A DNA stretch of 64,000 nt from Desulfarculaceae bacterium (GTDB lineage Bacteria; Desulfobacterota; Desulfarculia; Desulfarculales; Desulfarculaceae): NCBI GenBank assembly GCA_021737645.1, contig JAIPDO010000003.1, positions 1-64,000 of the forward strand, in the 5' to 3' direction. The position numbers were made by a program, and so were the translations under genes. Positions 58,424 through 64,000 of this stretch are shown in pieces; within the stretch, counting starts at the first letter, position 1, and each line of letters starts with the position of its first letter. The notes beneath the pieces are model-generated. The model ran no database searches, was not told the origin of the DNA, and saw only the letters and a program-made list of their open reading frames with translations.

Positions 58424-60713
58424 ATTTGGGAGAGCGCCGGCGGTCGCGCACGTACACGTTGCCCGGACGGGATTTGGCATAGCACTTGACCTCAGCGGCT
58501 CGCTGGCTCACTTGCAGCAGGCTGCACGAGGACAGGCAGTCCACGATGCCCAGGGAGATGGACACCAGGGGGAACACGCCCGGCTTGCCGTCGCGCCCCC
58601 TGGCCTTTACCTGGCCCGCCCGGCGATGCTCCGCATCATAGAAGCTGGGCAAGAGCCGGGCGCAGCAACGCACCACCGCCTGGCACAGGCGCTCGGCTTT
58701 GTTCGGGGTGGTGGCCACCACGAAGTCGTCGCCCCCTACGTGGCCAACCAGGTCGGCGGGGTTGCCGTGGCGGCGCACCGCCCACTGTAGAACATCGGCC
58801 AGCATGCGGATCATGCGGTCCCCGGCCTCGAAGCCGTAGGTGTCGTTGTAGGCCTTGAAATGATCCAGATCCACGTAGATGATGCTGGCCTGCTCCTCGC
58901 TGGCGCTACGCTGTTCGATCTCCTGTTCCAGCACCACCCCGCCGGGAAGGCCAGTGAGGGGGTTGACCCCCTTGGCCATCTCCACCTGCACTTTGGCCAA
59001 GGCGTCCAACATGCGCTGCACGCTGACCACTCCCAGGGCGCGGCCTTGCGCGGTGACCACGATGTGGTCGTAGAGCTTCAACTTTTCCCTGGCCATGGCC
59101 TTTTCAGCCACCTGCTGCACCGGGGTGCTGCTTTCCACCATCAGGGCTTGAGCGTCCATGACCAGGGAAACGTCGCGGTCGTAATAAAGCGAGGAGCCGA
59201 AAGGGGTGCCCAGGATGCGGTCCAGATTGTGGCTCATAACCAGGCCCAGGGGACGCCCATCATCCACCACCAGACAGCCGCTGATTGGCGCTTTGTCCAG
59301 AATCTCCTTGACCTCGCGCACCGTGGCCTGAGGGCCCACCTGGGGCGCCTGCTCCACCAGATTGCGCACCGGCAGTGAGCACTGGTTGTATTGCAGCGCC
59401 GCTTCGCCCTGCCCGGTGCGAAAGTTGACCCGGCTGATCTTGGGACTGGGTTTTGCCCGCGCGGGACGGGCCAGGTAATACCCCTGGCCGTAGCGCACCC
59501 CCATTCCCCGCAGGCTGGAAAATTCGGTGGCGGTTTCAATCCCCTCGGCTATGAGGGTGCCACCCACTTTTTCAGCGAAGGTGACCAGGGTTTCCACCAG
59601 GGCCCGTTGCATGGGGTTGGAATCGATGCCCCGGATAAGCGACATATCCACCTTGAGAAACTCGGGCCGCAGAAAGGCGATGCGCATGAGGCCGGAGTAG
59701 CCGGTGCCCATGTCGTCGATGGCCAGGGAGAAGCCTTGAGCGCGGTAGTGCTGCATGGTGCGGTGAAACTGGCTGAAGTCGCTTATGGAGTGGCGCTCGG
59801 TTATTTCGAAAACCACGTCTTGGGGGGTTAGGCCGTAGTCTGCCAGCAGGCGCAGGGTTTCGCCGTCGCGGAATTTGGGGTCGGCCAGGGTCTCGGGGTT
59901 GATGTTGAGAAACAGCTTTTGATTGGGCTCCATCGCGCCCACCCCGCGTATGGCCTGCCCCAGGCAGGCTTTCTCCAGATGGAACAAGGCGCCCACCTCA
60001 TCGGCGAAATCGAACATGACCTCCGGCGAGTGAAAGTAGTCGTCCTTGGGCCCCCTGGCCAAAGCTTCCCAGCCCTTCACCTGGCCGCTTTGCAGATCCA
60101 CGATGGGTTCGTACACCGAATGCAACAGAGGTTGCTCCACCAGGCGGCGGAATTCCTCCAACAGGTTCATGCTTTTTACGTCCAGGCTGCCCTCGGCCAC
60201 CTGGCGGGCATCACGCAACGCCCGATAGACCAACTCCGGCAGCCGCTGGGGCGGGGCCGGCTCCACCCTGGCAAAGCCGATGCTCAGCGCCAGGGATTGC
60301 CCCGTGATCTGGATCATCTCTTTGTTGAGGTGCTGGCGCAGGGCGGCACGCAGCACCAGGGAGCGCTCCATGAGGTGGGTGAGCAACTCGGGGCCGTCCT
60401 GCAACATCATCACCATGGAGCCGGGATCGTCGGCCTCCAGGGCCAGCAGGCGAGCCCGTCCCATGGACTTGGGCCCCAGGCGCCGCAGCATTTCTTGCAG
60501 GCGGTCAAGTACCCGAGCGGCGGCTTCGCTGCCGTAAAGGCGGCTGAACAGGGTAAAGGAGTTCAGGCAAACCAGCACCAGGGCCATGGGTTTGCCCGGC
60601 TCCGCCGCGTCGTACAGGCTTTGTCCCAGATCGTGTTCCAGGCGATCGCTAAAGGAAATCCCCGGATGCGGCACCGGACCCGCGGCGTTTGACTTGTCGG
60701 CGGTGGAAAGCAT
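58422..60713 (-). CDS. EAL-CBS-GGDDF cyclic-di-GMP protein with degenerate N-terminal GGDEF
   Basis: The 763-residue protein has an N-terminal diguanylate-cyclase-like region lacking a GGDEF signature, then an EAL phosphodiesterase (about 195-440) with EALARG, FLNINPETL, EITER, DDMGTGYS, EGIET and GQGYYLARP, two CBS repeats (about 450-600) and a C-terminal domain with a GGDDF motif in place of GGDEF. EAL residues look intact, so c-di-GMP hydrolysis is expected; CBS repeats may sense nucleotides. The GGDDF site may be a weak cyclase or a GTP sensor. No membrane segment is seen. Confidence 0.9.
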   Translation of the reverse strand: MLSTADKSNAAGPVPHPGISFSDRLEHDLGQSLYDAAEPGKPMALVLVCLNSFTLFSRLYGSEAAARVLDRLQEMLRRLGPKSMGRARLLALEADDPGSMVMMLQDGPELLTHLMERSLVLRAALRQHLNKEMIQITGQSLALSIGFARVEPAPPQRLPELVYRALRDARQVAEGSLDVKSMNLLEEFRRLVEQPLLHSVYEPIVDLQSGQVKGWEALARGPKDDYFHSPEVMFDFADEVGALFHLEKACLGQAIRGVGAMEPNQKLFLNINPETLADPKFRDGETLRLLADYGLTPQDVVFEITERHSISDFSQFHRTMQHYRAQGFSLAIDDMGTGYSGLMRIAFLRPEFLKVDMSLIRGIDSNPMQRALVETLVTFAEKVGGTLIAEGIETATEFSSLRGMGVRYGQGYYLARPARAKPSPKISRVNFRTGQGEAALQYNQCSLPVRNLVEQAPQVGPQATVREVKEILDKAPISGCLVVDDGRPLGLVMSHNLDRILGTPFGSSLYYDRDVSLVMDAQALMVESSTPVQQVAEKAMAREKLKLYDHIVVTAQGRALGVVSVQRMLDALAKVQVEMAKGVNPLTGLPGGVVLEQEIEQRSASEEQASIIYVDLDHFKAYNDTYGFEAGDRMIRMLADVLQWAVRRHGNPADLVGHVGGDDFVVATTPNKAERLCQAVVRCCARLLPSFYDAEHRRAGQVKARGRDGKPGVFPLVSISLGIVDCLSSCSLLQVSQRAAEVKCYAKSRPGNVYVRDRRRSPK

Positions 60714-61015
60714 GGTTGTTTGTTGCCCTCATCCAGTGGGGGATAGGAGTGCCCGCCTCGTTTCAATTCTTTTAATGGTGCGGCTATACTGAAAGTTAAG
60801 GGCCGTGTGTTACAGCTTCCCGAAGGCGAGGTTACCGTTTGAAGGAAGTGGCGGCCAAGGCGATGTAACCGAAGCTTAACAAATAAGCACCGGCCTGATT
60901 GTTAAGATGAAAAGCCAAACAGCTTGACCGTGAAGCGCGGTTAAGCGGCAATCCGGGCGCAATGCACCTGGCGCGATTCGCCCCGGGCGGTGCACTGAAA
61001 AAGGCGAAAAAGGTT
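60714..61015. other. 302-bp divergent intergenic region with palindromes
   Basis: No gene is seen. A perfect 8-bp inverted repeat, CTTAACAA and TTGTTAAG, lies at 60875-60906, and a nested hairpin (TGCACC with GGTGCA, and an inner GGCG/CGCC) lies at about 60962-60996 just before the PHP-like gene. Either could be a regulatory site. Confidence 0.45.
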
Positions 61016-62197
61016 ATGAGCAGCAAAAGCCAGCCCCAAGAAAACCAGGCGACGACTCCGCCTATCCCGCCTGATTACGATCTTGACCGGGCGGTTGCGG
61101 AAATCGATTCTTGGGATCAGGCCCAGTACGAGCGCATCGTATCCATTGAGCTGACGCCCGAGCAACGGGCGCGGGTGGCCGACCCCGAGGCCAGCTACCC
61201 CAGGCAGAATGAGACGCTGGCCATCCACTGGCACCCGGAGTGGATTCCCCAGGAGCTCACCGCCCAGCGGGTGGCGGCCCTGTACCCCAACGCGGGCAAA
61301 AGCCTCATCATCCCCACCCAGCACAACCAAATCTTAAGCTGGAACGGCTACAGCGGGGTGGAGGTGGATTGCTATTCCTCGGGCTTTAACCGCAAGGTGC
61401 AGCTTCTGCTGCATTTCAAGACCGAGGCAGTCAGCGAGGCCAACGTCCTGCGCTCCATGCTGGAGCACACCTTCAAATATCGCACCGGCCAGCTCTTCGA
61501 GTTTATGGACACCATCACTCTGCCCGCCCTGGCCGAGCGCCTGGATCGGGCGGCCATGGACACTGGCTCCAGCGAAGAGGTGGTGGCCTTCGTGCGCTTT
61601 TACACCGCCCGCCTGCGCCGTCTAGTGGAGATGAACCTGGCCGACACCCCTCCGGCCATGATCAAGAACAAGCTTTTGACCGAGTACGTCGACGCCCAAA
61701 GGGGGCGTCACACCGACCTCATGGTCAACCGGGCCCAGTTGTTGCTCAAGGCGGTGAAGGCCATCGTCAAAGAGCATTTCTCCCTGAGCTATTTTTTCCG
61801 GGCCAGCGAAGTGATTGAGGAAGTGCGTTCCCTGGGCGGCGGGGTGGTGATCCCCCATCCCGAGCAGTTTTGGCCCATCCTTCTGGCCGATTACGACGTT
61901 GACGGGGTGGAGGTGTGGAACCCCCAGTCCCGCGAGTACACCGAATTTTTGATCAAGGCCCTGACCAATCAAAACAAAAGCCGCCCCTCGGGCCGCCGCC
62001 AGATGCTCATCTTCATGGGCGACGACACCCACATGTCGGTCAAGCTCAAGCAGCCGGGGCAGGTGGAGCCGTCCAAATACGAGCGGGAGGTGGGCCTGCA
62101 ACCGGCCTGGGACGAAGTGGCGGTCCGCAAGAGCCTCAGCCTAGCCGGGGCCAGCCGCTCCCAGGTCATCGATGAATACCAAGCCCGCTTAAATTAA
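61016..62197 (+). CDS. PHP-like domain protein
   Basis: The 393-residue protein starts at ATG 61016. The strongest segment is LAIHWHPEWIPQELTAQRV followed by LIIPTQHNQIL and GVVIPHPEQFWPIL, which place several His, Asp and Glu residues as in PHP-type metal-dependent phosphoesterases. Later FMGDDTHMSV adds possible metal ligands. The family is not one I can name. Possible roles are hydrolysis of a phosphoester. It is followed by the amphi-Trp gene 18 bp away. Confidence 0.6.
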   Translation: MSSKSQPQENQATTPPIPPDYDLDRAVAEIDSWDQAQYERIVSIELTPEQRARVADPEASYPRQNETLAIHWHPEWIPQELTAQRVAALYPNAGKSLIIPTQHNQILSWNGYSGVEVDCYSSGFNRKVQLLLHFKTEAVSEANVLRSMLEHTFKYRTGQLFEFMDTITLPALAERLDRAAMDTGSSEEVVAFVRFYTARLRRLVEMNLADTPPAMIKNKLLTEYVDAQRGRHTDLMVNRAQLLLKAVKAIVKEHFSLSYFFRASEVIEEVRSLGGGVVIPHPEQFWPILLADYDVDGVEVWNPQSREYTEFLIKALTNQNKSRPSGRRQMLIFMGDDTHMSVKLKQPGQVEPSKYEREVGLQPAWDEVAVRKSLSLAGASRSQVIDEYQARLN

Positions 62198-62215
62198 AAC
62201 CAAGGATATGGACCA

Positions 62216-62503
62216 ATGAGTTCCACCACCAATCGCTTTAGGCATGAGTCTTTGCAAGACTGCCAGAGCATCATGAATTACCTGACAGCCCTTAAGGATG
62301 GTTTCGAGAGCGGAGCGTTGCTCTTTTCCACCGACGGCCGAAATCTGGTGCTCAAGCCCGAGGGCTTGATCAACCTGCACGTGGAGGCCAAGCGCAAGGG
62401 CGAGGAAATCAAGCTCTCGCTCAAGATGCGCTGGAACGAAAAGAAGGGCGGCGAAGACCCCGAGGACCAGCCCCTGCTTATCGAACCCATCAAGGCAGGC
62501 TAA
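62216..62503 (+). CDS. amphi-Trp domain protein
   Basis: The 95-residue protein has the amphi-Trp pattern: QDCQSIMNYLTALKDGFESG with a conserved helical front, SLKMRWNEKK with the invariant Trp near residue 72, and an acidic proline-rich end. The family is of unknown biochemical role. It lies 10 bp before a PhoU-kinase gene and 18 bp after the PHP-like gene. A shared function in phosphate or polyphosphate metabolism is possible from context only. Confidence 0.7.
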   Translation: MSSTTNRFRHESLQDCQSIMNYLTALKDGFESGALLFSTDGRNLVLKPEGLINLHVEAKRKGEEIKLSLKMRWNEKKGGEDPEDQPLLIEPIKAG

Positions 62504-62512
62504 GCGCGTAAG

Positions 62513-64000
62513 ATGCCGGCCATGCACCGACTTGAAGAAGTGCGGGAAAATTTCCGCTTCATCGTCAGCGAAGTCACCGCCCAGGTGGAACTGACCCGGC
62601 GCTTCTATGACCAACCCAGCCGGGAATTGATGGAAAAAATCAGCTCCCGCGACGACTATGTGGACAACCTCAAAAGCGTCATCGAGGAACAGAGCTTCGA
62701 CCGCCTCATGGACCCCCGGGGCATCGAGCGGGCCAAGGTGGTGGAGCTGAGGGCGCTGACCACCATCACCGCCAACCTGGAGCGCATCGCCGATTTCGCG
62801 GTGAACCTGGTGGGCCAGATGGGCCACCTGATCCATCTGGAGTCCAGCCGCCTAATGGACTTCGCGCCGTTCTTCGACGAAGTGCTGGTGGGCCTGGACA
62901 ACATCGTTGCCGCCCTGGACCAGCGCAATTCCAACAAAGCCTTTCGCATCTGCCAGTGCGAGTTCAACCTGGACAAGTTGCACGCCCAGACCTTTGCCAA
63001 GGTGCTGCAGGAGTTGGAGCACAACGAACATCGGGGCGATCTGGTGACCATCGTGTTCATCAGCCATTACCTGGAGCGCATGGGCGACTGCCTGCTAAAC
63101 ATCGGCGAGGCGCTGATCTTCGTGCTGGTGGGCGAGAAGATGAAGATTCGCCAGTATCAGGCGCTAAACGACACCCTGGCCGCCTCCGGCCTGGAGTCTT
63201 CGGTGGGCCAGGTGGAGTTCGAGTCCATATGGGGCACCAGGGGAGGCTGCCGCATCGCGGCGGTGCAAGACCCGCGCCCGGAATCATCCAGCCCGGTGCT
63301 GTTCAAGCAGGGCGTGGCCAAAAAGCTGGCCAAGGAAAAAGAGAACCTGGAGCTGTGGGAAAAGCTGGCTCCCGGCCTGCCTCCCAAGGTGTGGGCCTTT
63401 CAGGAGGGCGAGGAGGGCGAGGGCTCCATACTATTGGAGTACCTGCCCGGTTGCACCATGCAGGACCTGATCATCAATGGCGATGATGACGGCTTGGCCG
63501 TTTCCGAGCACCTGCTGGAAGCCACCCTGGGCAAGGTGTGGTGGGCCACCAAGGAGGCGCGCTCCCTGCGGCCGGATTTCGTGGGCCAGATACGCTCCCG
63601 CCAGGAAGCGGTGTACCGCATGCATCCGGAGTTTCAGACCAAGCCGGTGTCCATCGGCAAGTTGCGTCTGCCTTCCTTCAACGACATGCTCGACGCACTG
63701 GAAGAGCTGGAGCCCGAACTGGCCGCGCCCTACGCGATGCGCACCCACGGGGACCTTAATTTGAACAACGTGATCTTCGACCCCGCCGGCCAGCATCTGC
63801 ACTTCATAGACCTGCACCGTTCGGCCGTGGCCGATTGCGCCCAGGACGTTTCGGTGTTCCTCATATCCAACTTCCGTCTGCCGGTTTTCGATCCGGCGGT
63901 GCGCCGCCGCATCAACTCGGTCATGGGGCGTTTTCTGGGCTTTGCCCTTGATTTCGCCCACAACATCGGCGACGACGTTTTTCAGGCCCGCCTGGCCCTG
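62513..64000 (+). CDS. PhoU-like domain fused to an APH-type kinase (cut by window edge)
   Basis: From ATG 62513 the open frame runs to the window edge (496 codons). The first half is helical, with PhoU-like repeats (EVRENFRFIVSEVTAQVELTRR, ALTTITANLERIADFAVNLVGQ, ISHYLERMGDCLLNIGEAL). The second half has the APH/choline-kinase motif THGDLNLNNVIFD (catalytic D414 region) and FIDLHRS for metal. PhoU proteins regulate phosphate import, and APH folds phosphorylate small molecules. The fusion suggests a signalling or storage kinase tied to phosphate. The C-terminus is not seen. Confidence 0.72.
   Translation, partial: MPAMHRLEEVRENFRFIVSEVTAQVELTRRFYDQPSRELMEKISSRDDYVDNLKSVIEEQSFDRLMDPRGIERAKVVELRALTTITANLERIADFAVNLVGQMGHLIHLESSRLMDFAPFFDEVLVGLDNIVAALDQRNSNKAFRICQCEFNLDKLHAQTFAKVLQELEHNEHRGDLVTIVFISHYLERMGDCLLNIGEALIFVLVGEKMKIRQYQALNDTLAASGLESSVGQVEFESIWGTRGGCRIAAVQDPRPESSSPVLFKQGVAKKLAKEKENLELWEKLAPGLPPKVWAFQEGEEGEGSILLEYLPGCTMQDLIINGDDDGLAVSEHLLEATLGKVWWATKEARSLRPDFVGQIRSRQEAVYRMHPEFQTKPVSIGKLRLPSFNDMLDALEELEPELAAPYAMRTHGDLNLNNVIFDPAGQHLHFIDLHRSAVADCAQDVSVFLISNFRLPVFDPAVRRRINSVMGRFLGFALDFAHNIGDDVFQARLAL

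Overview
The window is GC-rich chromosomal DNA from an anaerobic bacterium, most likely a deltaproteobacterium (Desulfobacterota; a Desulfarculales-like sulfate reducer is my best guess). This is inferred from gene content: a futalosine-type menaquinone UbiA/UbiD pair, DUF3786 and DUF3795 proteins, TAXI-TRAP and Liv transporters beside a BKACE enzyme, an amphi-Trp protein, a cytochrome P460-like protein, and GcvH-like Cys-rich proteins. No rRNA is present, so taxonomy is not settled.

Layout. 1-15.3 kb is mostly minus-strand core genome: the 5' end of an acyl-CoA synthetase; an AT-rich XRE-ImmA/PIN pair resembling a toxin-antitoxin or defence module; a GalT/HIT-like protein; a J-domain/receiver fusion; menaquinone genes; a HAD phosphatase with a CDP-alcohol phosphatidyltransferase; a membrane protein with a cytochrome P460-like protein; a thioredoxin-fold YyaL-type protein; an MFS carrier; a lipid kinase and an orphan TRAP binding protein. 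15.35-27.67 kb is a precisely bounded 12.3-kb integrated element in tRNA-His(GTG), flanked by 66-bp direct repeats. It carries a tyrosine integrase, a MerR-like regulator, a replication-initiator-like gene containing iterons, a serine recombinase, terminase small and large subunits, portal, MuF-type head protein and a possible scaffold, then an HNH nuclease and two orphan genes. It has no recognisable major capsid, tail or lysis genes, so it looks like a phage satellite or a strongly reduced prophage.

27.9-43 kb holds an AccA-AccD fusion, DUF3786/DUF3795, tRNA-Arg(CCT) beside an integrase remnant, lipoyl synthase, a BioB-like radical SAM protein, an ABC importer for a nitrate/sulfonate/taurine-type solute, a GntR regulator and HpcH-type lyase, a Rossmann-PAS histidine kinase with its sigma54 response regulator, an archaemetzincin and an H-protein-like Cys-rich protein. 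43-51.3 kb is a catabolic locus: XRE-cupin regulator with candidate operators, 3-hydroxyacyl-CoA dehydrogenase-like enzyme, LivHMGFK, epimerase and BKACE, closed by a strong terminator. 51.5-58.4 kb is a second locus: IclR regulator overlapping a divergent EPSP-synthase-like enzyme, TAXI binding protein, DUF1850, fused TRAP permease and MFS carrier. The right end has an EAL/CBS/GGDDF protein and the start of a PHP-like, amphi-Trp and PhoU-kinase cluster that runs off the window.

The most unusual items are the capsid-less packaging element with its intragenic origin-like iterons, the EPSPS-like enzyme tied to a transporter rather than the shikimate pathway, the duplicated Cys motif in an H-like protein lacking the lipoyl lysine, and the J-domain/receiver fusion. 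All functions are read from the sequence by eye; no database searches were run.
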